In this document: positions 37,752 to 50,678 of the stretch, one piece after another
Position numbering within the stretch: position 1 is the first letter of the stretch
Layout: every line of letters begins with the position of its first letter
Assembly (NCBI GenBank): GCA_030248215.1
Contig: JASANG010003092.1
Span: forward strand, 124,001 to 188,000
Reading direction: 5' to 3'
Origin: Enoplolaimus lenunculus
Taxonomy: Eukaryota > Nematoda > Enoplea > Enoplida > Thoracostomopsidae
DNA: 64,000 nucleotides
Program-made: the position numbers and the translations under genes
The notes under the pieces: generated by a model
Database searches by the model: none
The model's input: only the letters and a program-made list of their open reading frames with translations
Told to the model about the DNA's origin: nothing

Positions 37752-40700
37752 ATGGAAACGGATAGCGATCAAAATAACGGAAACGGAAATGTGGTAAGTT
37801 GCATCCTGATTGTCAAAATATCGACTTTAAACAAATCGACTGCAAGATATTTTGTATTTTATGTCAAACATACTATTGAGTATTGACATTTGTGGTGTTA
37901 ACATCATTAAGTAGTTAATAATATCAGAAATTAATAAATTATAAGATTTTAGCTAAAAATAACCTCTGCAATTCTATGTTTCAAACATCCTGCTTTGGTT
38001 GTTACAACTGAAATTTCAGATTAATGCTTTTCCGCTGAAGTTATACTTCTTGTGGGTTTCAAGTCCATCTGGAACCATACGGTATCATCCCCGGCTCCGT
38101 CCGACACAGGGTGTGGTGTCAAATCGCACGACATTTGGCAAGTGACAACGAAGTGTTTTCAAAACGATTTTTGAACGAAAAATTTTACAGTCTCAGCGTT
38201 TGCCAGCAGACGATGGCGTACGGCCGCCGACCGACCACTGTAGTGCCACCGTATGTTACAGTTTACATGAATTGCGAATAAAGCTCAGACAAAGTTCGGA
38301 ATTCGTAGTATATTTTAGGCTATAAAAGACAGCGTGTACTGTTTTAGGAAGCAAGCTAAAGGTGTTTGTCGTTCTACGAAATGTAAAGACAGCTTTGACA
38401 CAAAATATAAATCTTATAAACCGCACTGCAGTATAATTACTTAATATTTACCAAGATGTTAAAAACTCACTTGAAAAAACAAGGACCCGTTGTGCTTCTG
38501 TCGGTCAAGTGGGCGTAAAAAACGATGTTGTTTGATGCATATTATTTAGCTCCTTTAGTCTCTTATTACCCATCCGCAATGCATATATCTCTGTTAAGAA
38601 CTGATGTGGCAAAACAACCATCAAGTTAAGGATTTTTTTAAAATGAGAGTGATATACGCAGTAAAATTTTGTAAGACACTCCACACTATGCTTAAATCTT
38701 TTTTGCGACGGTATAGATTATCTCCAGCGTACAACAATAGGCAGTCAAAAAACATAGATAAATGTTTGAGAAAACTATAAAAACCTGTCTTTGTTTGACA
38801 TAACGATTCGCTATTGGCCTTCTTAGAGCATAAAACCAAAACGTTGCAATCTATAGTGCAGAATAGTAATGGAACCAGAATCTGAAACCTGCAATTTTTA
38901 GTTTATACGACTCAATTCCGGGAAACACGTTCACTTGAGTCGACATCGCCGCTAGGGCGTAGCCAGGATTTTTGTTTGGAGGAGGACACTTAAATATGTA
39001 TGCTGTTAATCAATTTTCATCAATAAGCATGTGCTGCAGGGTGCAAAACGGAGCTGGATTACTGTATTGACCCGAATAAGGGGGGAGGGGGTAATAAGAG
39101 GGGGTCCCTATTTTGAGTCCCGATCAATAGGAGTCCGTATCCCTAATAAGAGTCCGTAAGCGGAGAGGGTCCCTAAACCGTAATTAGAGTCCATAAATGA
39201 CAATTATTCCTAATTGTAGCACATAATTGACTCCAGGACCAAATAAAGTTGAGTTCGAAACATAAAGCGCGCTTAAGTTTTGAAAATAACATTCCAAAGT
39301 ATAACCTTGCATTATCTCTCAAGCTTTTGATGTAATGGAAAAAACGTTTGATTCAACGGATAGTTGCAATACCAAATAATATATATCAGTAACGAAGGAC
39401 GGCAAAGGGCGGGTTAAAAATTATTAACAGACCGTAACCATATAACAAGGAGGGTAGCCTCACGAAAGGGCAAATAAATATCAGTCCCGCCTCTCATTCG
39501 AGTCATTACAGTATATACCATAATCGGAATCGAATATAATTTATATTTAGAAATATATTAATTTTTAGGGTATCTGTTAGCTGGCAACAATTTTCACAAA
39601 CGGCACATCAACATACTGGCATTATTTTTGGTTCTGCAAAAGATAAACTACAATCAATTATTGTGATTTTCAAAATAAAACGGCAGTTTTGTTTGTTCAG
39701 ATGATGAGTATGAGAGAATTTTTATGCAACCAAAGTATGATTAAATTAAAGTTGCAAAACTCCGATGCAACTCACAATACTGCGTAAATTGAGAAATAAC
39801 TTAAAATCCACATGTGGCAAACGTTTTTTAACCTTAAAGTAATGTGATCAAAGTAATTTGTTAAGTCGCAAAGCTATAAAAAATAACCGTTGTTCCTACG
39901 TAATTATGTAGCTAGTGACTTATGTTACATTTGAGTAGTTTTCCGTAGTGAATCCATGCCGGGAGTATCGATTAGAGGCACTTTTCAAAATGTTTAATTT
40001 TCTTACATGGGCAGAGCTACGCATACAGACAACATTGAAATGTCGTTTGGTTCTGCATTTATTTTCTTTTTAAGCGAAAGCCAAAGGCGAAAAATATTTT
40101 TTGTGACCATATACAAAAATGGTGCCAATGGTTGCCTTCGGGCCGGAATTTTTCCCTGGGACGGGTCCGTGACCTATGTCACCGGGCGCGAATCGGTGCC
40201 AACCGCGTCCAATGAATATTTTTCAAGATTGTATTGCTTTTGTCACATTTTTAGAAACACTCAACCGTTGAGTGGAATCAAAGTTTTATATTTGATATAC
40301 TGCAACGTAAAAATTAATACAAATACAGGGGTTATACAACAGTTTTTGCGTGATAGAAACAAGTGATTCTTATTTGGCTTTTAGGACGCATTGATTTATG
40401 TAAATGCATTAAAAACCTGACCCCAGTTATTCCCCGCAAATCAAACGTTGGCCCCGGAACATCTCTAGTATTCACGTTATGTCAAATTTATGCATAACTT
40501 TGCAAATCCTGGTATCGTTGTTTTATCTATAGTAACGAATATTGTAACTATGTCTCAAATAGACATAATAATTTCGCAACATTTATAAAAACATTATCTT
40601 TAAATTCAAACGAAATACTGATGAATTAGACGTCATGTAGGTTGTAGAAGCGGCGTTCGTTGTTCTGATTGTCTTCCTTGTGCCTTAACCTAGATCGATA

Positions 40701-43700
40701 AAATGAGCCTTCTAAGCAGTAAAGCAAAGAAGACGTTCAATGTGCGCATCACAACAATGGATGCAGATTTGGAATTTTCGATTGACGTATGTAATTGTGA
40801 AAACAATTTTAATTTGCTTTTATGCTGGGGACGCATCTAAGGTATCGTTGTTTTATCTATAGTAACGAATATTGTAACTATGTCTCAAATAGACATAATA
40901 ATTTCGCAACATTTATAAAAACATTATCTTTAAATTCAAACGAAATACGGATGAACTAGACGTCATGTAGGTTGTAGAAGCGGCGTTCGTTGTTCTGATT
41001 GTCTTCCTTGTGCCTTAACCTAGATCGATATAATGAGCCTTCTAAGCAGTAAAGCAAAGAAGACGTTCAATGTGCGCATCACAACAATGGATGCATATTT
41101 GGAATTTTCGATTGACGTATGTAATTGTGAAAACAATTTTAATTTGCTTTTATGCTGGGGACGCATCTAAGTAAAGTTGAATAAATGAAAACTAAAGCTA
41201 ATCATACATATTTCAGTATATACGTAAGCGTTCAGAATGTTGTGAATTCTAGTAACATCAAGTCTACTATTCACTGGAGTCGAAGTCTTGTATTTTATTT
41301 TGTTTGCAGAAAAATTGTACAGGCGGTGAATTATTTGAGCAAGTGTGTCGAACGGTTGGATTGCGCGAAGTTTGGTTTTTCGGATTGCAATATACAAATG
41401 ACAAAGGCAATTGTGCTTGGCTTAAATTGAATACAAAGGTAATTGAGTGTTCCGTTGAGCATTTCTGTATTTTAATAATTTTAGCGTCACTGTAATATAC
41501 GTTATCCAAAAAACCAGTATGTGTGAACGTATTTATGTAAATAGTTTCTTTAAAACAATGCGAATAAAAAGATATTTTAATTTCTCGTTTTTGTTCAAAC
41601 CAAACCTCTATATTTATTGGGTTAAACATATTTAGTATAGATTTTGCTTTGTTTTTTCAGCTGTCACGCATGTAAAGTTTTGTATTGCCATCGGAAAAAG
41701 TTTGTTTTATACGCCTAGCGTTTAGTCAGATATCATTTCGTTTGTTGATAACGAAATGTGCGTAACCAGTAAAGTCTTTTATAATTGGCCAAAATATAAA
41801 CGTTTAGGTTCTGCGTCAGGACATTACAAAGTCAGTTGATTCGCCGTCGTATCATTTCTTGTTTCTTGTTAAACTTTATCCGGAAGATGTATCCGAGTTA
41901 ATATCAGAAACCACGCAACATTTAGTCTACTTACAAATCAAGCAATCTATATTGTCTATGGACGTATATTGTCCGCCTGAAGCTGCAGTCCTTTTGGCTT
42001 CGTATGCTGAACAAGCAAAGGTATTGATTTTTATATATAAATAGTTTGATATAGACGTAACTTTTTGAGTCAAAATGTACTGTGTGATAGCGCTTTGTAG
42101 CGAAGAAAAGGAATCTGCAGACATTCTTCATTGACACATTGTACCTAATTTGAGACGGTTATATTGTATAATCTACTGTGTATTGTCGGGCTCTGAATTA
42201 ATTCCGAAAGTTTTGGAACATTGTATCTGTATCTAATGTGGTGAAGACATTGACTGATGAGTGCTGGAGTTAGAAATCTGTTCCACAGCAGACTGTCATC
42301 AGGTTTTGCGATGGAATTGGAGGTTTAAACGCGGTCCAGAAATACGTACTGAATTTTAAAATTTCATTATCAATTCATTTACTTTACGATACGTACGTTG
42401 TTTTAAGTACGGTGATTTCGAAACAGTAGAGAATGGTCGCGAAGTGATTGAATTAGAGGAGCTTCTGCCTTCACGGGTCATAGAACAGTATCAGATGACG
42501 ACAGATATGTGGCGTGATCGTATTGCAACGTGGTGGGCACATAACAAAGGCTATTCAAGGTATTAAGCATCAAATTAATAGTGAAGTTAACAAAGCGTAT
42601 ATATTAAAGATTTAGATTGTTATTACTGGGTTTAATAACAAGCATACGACTGCAAGACTGTGAAGTATTTTGTGGCAATTTTTACTATATTGAAAGCGTA
42701 AATGTTCGATTTCAAAAAGGAACTGGATTATGTCGAAATCTGAGACGAAATCGGAACATGTTTTGAATTGGATTTTTTACCGGAGTCAAAATTTTGTTCG
42801 CATGCTCATAAATAAATTGTTGCGCGCCTGGTTTAATGTAAATATATTGTGTATTTATAATTTTACTTCTGTCGTACTGCTTAGTAAAGTATCGTGCGTG
42901 GTACTTGAAAATTTTGATTTTAGGGATGAAGCAGAAATGGAATACTTGCGAATAGCCCAAGATCTTGATATGTTTGGTGTAACATATTTTGCCATACAGG
43001 TTAGAGATGTGACATGTTTCCCACGAGTTTTACTATTAAGTTACGTTTGCCGCGTTTGGTTGGTGTATGAACTTTGTCGCAAAAGATCGACCAATCAAGC
43101 ATATCGGGTTATTGGGTAAACCTGTAATAATTAGACATTAATATTGTTTAAATAAGTGATGCCAAATTAATAATATTCTGCTGTGAATTATGTATTTTTT
43201 ATAGTTACAAAATAACTATGAGCACATATTTTTAAAAGACACAAAAAATATTTCGAAAATTTTAATTATTTTGGTGATTACCAAAAATTGACCGAGATCG
43301 AGATTTTTCACGGCCTGTTTCGGTAGTCAGTCTCGAACTCAGTTTTTAATCGAGCCCGAACACAAACATAATAGAGATAACAGTTTCTCTGATCAGACGC
43401 ACTGATATACCCAACTTGTAAAATTTATAGCATTCCAACTCACCACAAAAACAAAACCCCCGAACCCCCCCACCGACCCACCACACCAAAAAAGCAACCT
43501 GAAGCATAATTACTGTTTCACAATTCTGTTGGTAAGATTGAAGGATTGCGTTTTTTGTGTATTGTTTTACGGTTTGCGAATTATAGAACAAAAACGATAC
43601 TGAACTGTATTTGGGTGTTTCTCCAATTGGATTACATATGTTTGAGAAATCCGACAAACTTCATCCGAAAACAACATTTAACTGGTCAGATGTGCGTAAT

Positions 43701-46700
43701 GTGTCGTTCAAATATCGAAAAGTACGTTATCGTATGAGTTCAGATGTCTAAAAAGCAGGGTTCAACCGGAATTTCTGTTTCGGCCGGAATTCCTGCAAAA
43801 ATTGAATTCCTGTTCCTGTACCTGAATTCAAAGATGCAGGAACCGAAATTTTTTCGGTTTTGGGCAAATTATTCATAATCATTTAAATACTGGAAACTGT
43901 CTTTAATAATTTGTTATTTCGAAACGAGTGTTTTTGCAATTAGTTCAATTTTGTTAGTGACGAAAATTATTTTCAAATTCCGGATCCTGTTCCTGTTCCT
44001 ACAAAGAGATTCAATTCCTGTTCCAGTAGAATTTAGTTGCTGTTTGAACCCTGCTAAAAAGCAAGACGCACGATGCCACTTAGGGACTTTGAAGTTTGTA
44101 TAGAATGTTAGATTTAACGGGTTTTAAGTTTACAAATAATCTTGGATTTTACACAAGAAAAAATGAAAAATATTCTGCATTAGTAGCAACGGTATAACGG
44201 TAAGATACACACGAGTGTATGAAAACGAAGGAAAGTTCACCATGCAAATTTGTTTTTTTATATTTTTAACACATATTTGAGCGCAAAAAGAAGCCACATG
44301 TGAAGTTAAAGTGTTACGGCGTTATTTTCTTAGCTTTAAAATGATTTGGCTTTTTGTGTTGGGTTTTATCGAAGAAATGAGGTTATTTTCACGGCATATG
44401 GCTGTATTTGTTTTGTTATAGTTTATTATAAAGATTCAAGATCAAGGCGCTGCAAAGTTCACATTCCGAACACAAGGAACGTCTTTAAACAAAATCGTAT
44501 GTTTTTGGTGTCTATTAGGGCGCAGTTTAGATGTAGAAGCAATTCCGATAAGTAGCGAATTACTGTAGATATTGTTATTTTGCGCGAGTTAATCTTAATT
44601 TGATGTGATGTTTTGGCTTTAAAAGTTTTGAACTTGAGAAAGAAATGTACATGTTGTAGTTGTGAAACAACAAGTTATCTGATTACGTGCAAAATCTTGT
44701 GATTTAGTTTTCAGATTTTGGATCTTTGTGTTGGATATCACAACTTATATCTTAGAAGGCGACAACCAGACTCATTAGAAGTGCAACAAATGAAAGCACA
44801 AGCACGGGAAAATAAAATGCGAAAACAGGTTTGTGACTAAAATGATGGTCTTATTTCTGTTTGTTTTTTATTTTCTGGTGTTTCGTTGCAGTCCGACGAA
44901 TTTGTCTCTAGTATTTCGCTGCATTCACAGAGATCACAAAAATTAGTAGTACAGAGGTGTGCAAGTGATACGTCTTTCAAGATTAATATTTGTTCACAAC
45001 CACTGGTTAAGTAGGGTTGATTCGCAAATAGGGTAGCTACTACATACTGTATTCTGTTCGTTTGGTCTCACAGGAAGAGCGACTAAGAATAGAACACGAG
45101 AGAGCGTTGCGAGCAGAAGTTGAACGGGACCGTGAACGATTGCAAAATGAAGTGGTTACTTTGCAACAACAAGTTGACGCTGCTCAAACTGCTATGGTAT
45201 GTTGCAAGGTGCAGATATAATTCCGATTGCGATTAGAGTTCCTTTTCAAATCCAGTTCCTGTTCCGATTCCGATTGCAGGTATAATCGGAATCGGGATGG
45301 TAATTTTTTTTTGTTTCTTACCTGTATTTTTTGTAATTATGTGCGAATATTGCTTGCAGTTCTGTTAAGTTCCATAGTAACCGTGCCAATATCTTATATA
45401 GGCAGGGAAGTTAGCATAGAAATATGGCACACACTAGTTGCGCAAAAGTATGTGCTCCGAAAATTTCTAGTTCAGGTTCCGGTATAAATGTCCTGTTCCG
45501 AGTCCGATATAATCCAGCTCCACTTGATACCCTGGTATATTGGTATGGTGCCATGCGTTTGTGGACATATGTTATAACCTAAAGACCATAGGAAAATGGC
45601 CTTGAAGCATGTAATATGTACAGTTATTGCGTTATTGGATTATAAAAATTATGTAATATGCGCTCATATCTACTGATCAGAAGGTCCTATGAAATGTTTG
45701 ATGCAACTAAAATGTGCAATTGTTATGTTAGACTATAATATGGAATACAAAATATGTTAGAGATCTGCCTACCAGAAGATATTTCCAGGAAGTGAGTATG
45801 GAACGGATAAAATTTGAAATTGTATTAGACTGTGTGGCTGCCATAAAATGTGTAAGGAATCACGTTATACGCTCGCTAGGTTTTGTAGTCCTGTTTAAAT
45901 ATTGCCACCAAACCAAAGCTAGCAACTCCAAGTCTGTATGGTACACATGTAAAACAATTGACGGATAGTAGTTTGGAACTATTTTGAAATAGTTGCTGTA
46001 CAAGAACGCTTTTATTTACATGTTAAAAAATTTGTAAACTCAGTGGTTAGTCAAATAGTTATTCTATTCTTACATCCGTATGAAATCTACCTTATAATCG
46101 TGGCTCTTTTATACCGATATTCTATTGTCTGCTGCTGCTATTTTGTCTGATTATATGTTTTGTATTTTGTTATAGCGTCGTTCTGAAGAAACTGCAGATT
46201 TACTTGCTGAAAAAGCTCGGATTTCAGAGGAAGAGGCGCAAGTTCTTGCGACGCGCACATCAGAAGCTGAAGCGGAAGTGCAGCGCATTCGATTAACTGC
46301 TTTGAATGTTAGTTCTCTAGACCAATGAGATAAATTATACTTTCAGTAAAAATAGGTAAGCTGTTTCCGTGGAACCGTTCTCTCATTACTAGTGAAATTA
46401 CAATGAATAAGCTTTTAAGAATGTATTCCTCTTAGTAGAATTTTATATTTCAAAGGCAAAATTTGACGGGCGATTCAGTTCGTTATAACTGTGCGGATGC
46501 TTAGCACTCTCATACAGGAGCCTGCGTGACATAGTTATATGGCCCTGATGTTCTATTTTGTATTTAATTTAACGTAATATTTGCTACTTCAAAGCGTATA
46601 GCATGGTTTCGTATATTAAATAACATTTAAGAGTGAGCATGATAAAATGATCATGGAACAACGTGCAAGAGAAGCGCAACTAATTGCTACGCGCAGTTTG

Positions 46701-49387
46701 GAAGAATCAGAAAGACGGTATGTGTGCAAGTGCATGGCAAAATTTTGGCTACGTATTTGTTGTTGTATCATTCTGTTCTCTGTTTTCTTTTGTTGCTTGT
46801 AGATTCTTTAGCCAGAATGCAACGGGATATCCAGTGCCACTTGAATATCAGGTATGATTTTTACTTTCGGTGCCATTTCCGGTATTTTTTTTAATTCCGC
46901 TTGCAGCCTTGTCTTAAGAATTATGTTTCTTGGACTCTGCTTATGCAATTCGAGCGTTTCACTGCTTTACACAGGGTCAAAGAAACAGAAAGACTCAAGG
47001 AAGATTTGTTACGTGCGCAACAACAAGAACGAATGGCAAAGGATAAACTACGAGAACTGGTAGACCCGTATATGGTGAGTAGTAATAAGACATTAATATG
47101 TATTTTGTTGTACAAATATACACATGAATTTTTTAGCCTGTTTTGGGCGTATCACTAATTTGTTTCTGCTTTAGATAGTGGCTGGGTTTCCGAAACCCTA
47201 CTTAAGTACGACCTACGTAATTACTTAACTATTTTGCCGTTTTTAAAGCGTACTTAAGTTAAGTAAATACTTAAATCGCTACCGAAATTTGATACACTGC
47301 AAATTAACCGCCAGCCAGGCATACTAACCTTAGGCTCATGATGCATCCTTAATATAAAACAAAACACTGAACTAGGCGACAAAAGTAATAACTTAAGTAT
47401 AACTTAAGTAAATATTTAAGTAAGATTTAAGAAACCCAGAAAATGGCTGATTAAGCTCGCAATTTGCTGTTAAATTCAAGCAGAAGAAAAACGGCGATAC
47501 AGATGAATTTGAATGTAACACAGCATTCACAACAACTATTTCCAGCTGGGAACAAAAAACAACGTACAGGAGGGTTAACAAGTGTCAATATCTGCATTAT
47601 GAAAATGCAGTAGTTGGTCAGCACGGTTTTTAAAATCTGCATCAATAATGTTGCCAGAAATTTGTATTTTTAGCCGCTACCTTTGTACAACCCAGGAAGA
47701 CCTGCTGCAGCTGCTAGTATTGCTACTAGTTCACAACCAACGCTGGTATCTAGTTCGACAGTTGCTCATATTCTACCTCCACAATCATCCCTATCGACCG
47801 AGTATACCCTGAGCCCATCATGTTCAGTGACATCTAACTTCACGCCCCCTCCTCCTGTAGTGCTCCCTGCGTGTCCTAATAACGTGTTTACTTCAAGCTC
47901 ATCCATCACTGCGAGCGGGATATACTCCCCTCAAGAAAGCAATGGTTTTGCTCAAGCTGCAGTTATGATGAAAGACATGAATGGTGTGGCCGATGGGGGT
48001 GTGACTTCTGTTGGGATTGGAAAAACGTATGATAACGCGTTGTCAGAACGAGATATCAAGTCACTTAGTGCTGAACTGGAGAAAGAACGGTGAGTTTATA
48101 AATAGGCATTGAGCTGAGAGAAGTTATTTCAGTTAGAGTTTTGGTTTATTGTTGTAAGTGGCTTTACATTATATTTCTTCGCGTCGTTAAACACAATGTT
48201 GCCAGTTTTATATGTTACCAGTTTTATACTTTTATCACTGATTTGACAGGTTTTCTCTGTGATGTTGTGAGACTTTGTACTCAGATTTTGCCAACTTTTG
48301 AACCGTATGTTATTTCTCAATTTTTGCTCCTTAAATTCAAGCATTTTTGCCTTTTTAAACAATCACTGATACGTTACTGCGGTCACCAGCCCACAAGCTA
48401 AACGTTTCGTTTTTGCTCGTTTTAGTAGAGAATACAATGAAAAGAGCAGGCATTTGCAAGAGCAGTTAAGTGGATTGAGATCCGAAATTGAAGGATTGAA
48501 GGCAAGTTTTTGATGATACGTTGTGTTTGTAACAACTTCTGTAATTTGTAGTATAGTCAAATAACCGAAAATATGGTGGTTTTTGTGTGCAATTTTGAGT
48601 TAGCATTGGATCTGCAAGCCCGCTTCACGTTTCGCTGTGTTTTTGCAGATGTTCGGGAAAACCTCGAGCTAAAAGAATGGACTAAACATTAGATATTCCG
48701 TTCAACTATCATGTTAGTCACGTCTGTATTATGCAAGGATCTTTCGATGGTTTTAATAGTTTATTATAACCTAACTGTATTTTTGTTGGTGTTCAGGTAG
48801 AAGAACAAGAAACAGAATATGACAGATTGTATAGAGAACAAATACGTCGTGGTGACACAAAATATGATACTTTACGAAAGGTAGTTTTAACTTAATAATT
48901 TTTTGAAAATTCCTTTACTTTATAATTTTTTGAAAATTCTTTTACTTGTAGAAGTTAAAGAATTTGTTGTGTGCTTCGGAAATTGTACAAGAGAAATATT
49001 CCAAATTAATTCCGATCGATTGAGCCGATACGCCGCCTTGTTCTTATTGAATAACATTGCACAACTAAATTTACATTGTATGAAATGAAGAGCTACGTTA
49101 AAGTTTGACGCTAAACATTTATTAGTTGATAAGTTACACGATCTGTCACAAAATGGTGACAGTTGCTGTTCCGCAATTACTATTCAGAATGGGACGAATG
49201 TAGTATTATTTATTTGTTATATAGCTTCTATTACAGACACGTATTTAAATTTGAATACGGGCTTTTATACAACTGATATAAACGAGCAGTGTTTAATGAA
49301 GATTAATCAATTGTTTTTCTTTTTGCAAATTTTTAGTCAATTGCTGGAAGTGCCAAATCTCGTGTTGCTTTGCTTGAAAACCACTAA
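37752..49387 (+). CDS. NF2: Merlin, FERM-domain tumour suppressor (complete, 17 coding exons)
   Basis: Exons: 37752-37793, 40694-40786, 41310-41438, 41808-42020, 42408-42559, 42924-42999, 43587-43721, 44422-44496, 44715-44828, 45074-45196, 46176-46307, 46632-46717, 46975-47074, 47674-48089, 48426-48501, 48797-48880, 49337-49387. The sum is 2097 bp, or 698 residues. Merlin is a cortical membrane-cytoskeleton adaptor acting in contact inhibition and Hippo signalling. The FERM domain spans roughly residues 30-345, with [45 protein letters not shown] and [18 protein letters not shown]. The 'blue box' reads YQMTTDMW (human YQMTPEMW), marking merlin rather than ezrin/radixin/moesin. A helical region ([25 protein letters not shown]) is followed by a longer than usual Pro/Ser/Thr linker, then by KSRHLQEQL and a tail ending [14 protein letters not shown] (human SAKSRVAFFEEL). 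Exon 1 is less certain: it links in phase to an acceptor nine bases before the conserved ATG at 40703, which may be the real start. Confidence 0.95.
37794..40510 (+). other. NF2 intron 1
   Basis: It holds a diverged GACGG-type element (about 38060-38262), the family F MITE and an isolated open frame (40007-40366) with no recognisable domain. Nothing else supports a gene. Confidence 0.6.
39060..39512. mobile_element. MITE family F, copy 2
   Basis: It starts TACTGTATTGACCCGAATAAG and ends CATTCGAGTCATTACAGTA. G-rich AATAAGAG repeats lie inside the left half. It lies in NF2 intron 1. Confidence 0.82.
40511..40840 (+). repeat. Tandem duplication copy 1, containing NF2 exon 2
   Basis: This is the first of two adjacent 330-bp direct copies. 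It contains the exon at 40694-40786, with ATG at 40703 and 28 codons to the GT donor at 40787. It encodes TTMDADLEF, keeping the acidic residue found here in merlin and ERM proteins. I counted four mismatches against the second copy over the whole unit. Confidence 0.95.
40841..41170 (+). repeat. Tandem duplication copy 2, with second NF2 exon 2 (41024-41116)
   Basis: This 330-bp copy keeps the acceptor, ATG (41033) and donor of the duplicated exon. It differs from copy 1 by a G-to-T change giving TTMDAYLEF instead of TTMDADLEF, and by an A-to-T change giving IDIM instead of IDKM just before the Met. The exon is 93 bp long, so including both copies would keep the frame and add 31 residues. It could be a mutually exclusive exon, a tandemly included exon, or skipped. 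Confidence 0.92.
43756..44054. mobile_element. MITE family E, copy with target duplication, in NF2 intron 7
   Basis: Inverted ends CAGGGTTCAACCGGAAT and TTGCTGTTTGAACCCTG are flanked by the 8-bp duplication CTAAAAAG. The core is ATTCCTGTTCCTG-like. It starts about 35 bp after NF2 exon 7. Confidence 0.9.
45207..45536. mobile_element. MITE family E, diverged copy in NF2 intron 10
   Basis: It has GATTCCG/TTCCTGTTCC motifs at both ends (45215-45280 and 45470-45520) and a CCCTGG right edge. Its left edge is about 10 bp downstream of the exon 10 donor. Confidence 0.65.
47182..47439. mobile_element. MITE family G, copy 2
   Basis: The inverted ends are CTGGGTTTCCGAAACC and TTTAAGAAACCCAG, with many ACTTAAGT motifs inside. 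It lies in NF2 intron 13. Confidence 0.82.
48502..48796 (+). other. GC-AG intron of NF2
   Basis: The exon ends GGATTGAAG and the intron begins GCAAGT, the consensus form of the rare GC donor. It closes at TTGGTGTTCAG. Exon 15 ends ...EIEGLK and exon 16 starts [11 protein letters not shown] in the same phase. The nearest GT (four bases downstream) would shift the frame, so the GC donor is the only reading that preserves the conserved tail. Confidence 0.85.
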
Positions 49388-50678
49388 TGTTTTTGCTCAG
49401 AAACCGTGGAAGCGAACGGTTTTGAAATTTCAAGTTTTGATGAGCTGTGTGCCTTATGTTGTGCGTTTGACAAAGCATTGTTAAATAGCCCTTAGGTTGT
49501 GAATGGTTTACATTTCATAATATATACTGGTGTTAGTAATTTTAGCGTTTTTATATGTATATATGAAATGTTTGCATTATTTTTAAATGTTAACGTTGGG
49601 AAACTGACAATCTTGGTTGCCTCCAGATAGTAAGACTATTTGGCAAAGTATTGTTAATTTTTTTGTATATTTATTTTTTATCATGTGCCGAATTTTTTCG
49701 TTCCTTCGTAAAGATTAATTGATCAATGTTACTTTTAGGGTCGTAATTGTACACGAAGCATATTCCTAAGCCTATGAGTTGAAAAAACGCTTATTTCTAT
49801 CCTGGAGCAAAACAGTTTAAAATCTAATCCTACATTTTCAGTCCCACTAAAGTAACAGGACTGCCCTAAGTAGCACAGTCCGATGAATTGATAGTTATCT
49901 TTATTAAAATGTAAAGACTTCCATTAATGAACAGTACTTAAGTGAAATTTTAATGTACTCGGTCGTTAATCGTGATGTAAAACAGCGAATACAATTTCAA
50001 ATCGCTGACCTTTGCCAGTGTGAAAATGAGACCGAAAGTACTGTAAACAGCTTTTTAATGTAGCAACAAATAGTGGCTGTATCTCGGTAATACCATCAGG
50101 GTGCCACCGGGGGTGAAAATCTGCATTTTTTCCAAAAATTGTACCAAAAACTAAGCACACCAAACAAATAAATTCTGCAAAACTATGCAAAATTTCATTA
50201 CCGAAATTGACCGGAGCTCCGGGAGAAATGCTTTCGGAGCCGGGTTGGATTTTCTGCCGGAGCCTGAGGTAGACCTCTGTACCCTGAATACCATGTATAG
50301 TAGATTGGGCAAATCTTGCTTTTACGGCCGTAACAGTAGATTTAAATATTCTTTAGGCTTTCATGCATGGAAAAAAGGATAAGCCTAAGTAAAGGTACAG
50401 TCTAAAACCCGAGGCTACTGTTTTCTGTTTTCTGCAATCTCACCAGGAAACAGGATGGCACTAAAAGTATAACTGGTCGCATAGGCCGCGATTGCATGCC
50501 GTAAGCAATATTCCGACAGCTCTAGTTATCTTACGCCTTTTAATCGAGCAGTTGCTGTTATTTTCTCGCCGACGTACAACATTTCGCTCGAACACTAGAT
50601 CAATTTTTTCGTTTATGATCTTACATTTAAACGTTTTAATAAAATTTTTTGTGCAACTCTGAACTTTAAAAACAATCT
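49388..50678. other. Convergent intergenic region after NF2
   Basis: NF2 and the unrecognised gene converge here. It contains a partial CCTAAG element (about 49736-49870) and a family E fragment (about 50200-50285). The rest should include the two 3' UTRs; no clear coding sequence is seen. Confidence 0.6.

Noticed and set aside
44893-44960. Possible NF2 exon between exons 9 and 10
   Set aside because: It has an acceptor-like CAG and an open frame, but its donor leaves a two-base remainder while exon 10 begins in phase 0.
46802-46852. Possible extra NF2 exon (encoding [16 protein letters not shown])
   Set aside because: It has splice-like ends but leaves the wrong phase for the next exon; joining 46717 directly to 46975 keeps the merlin sequence [17 protein letters not shown].
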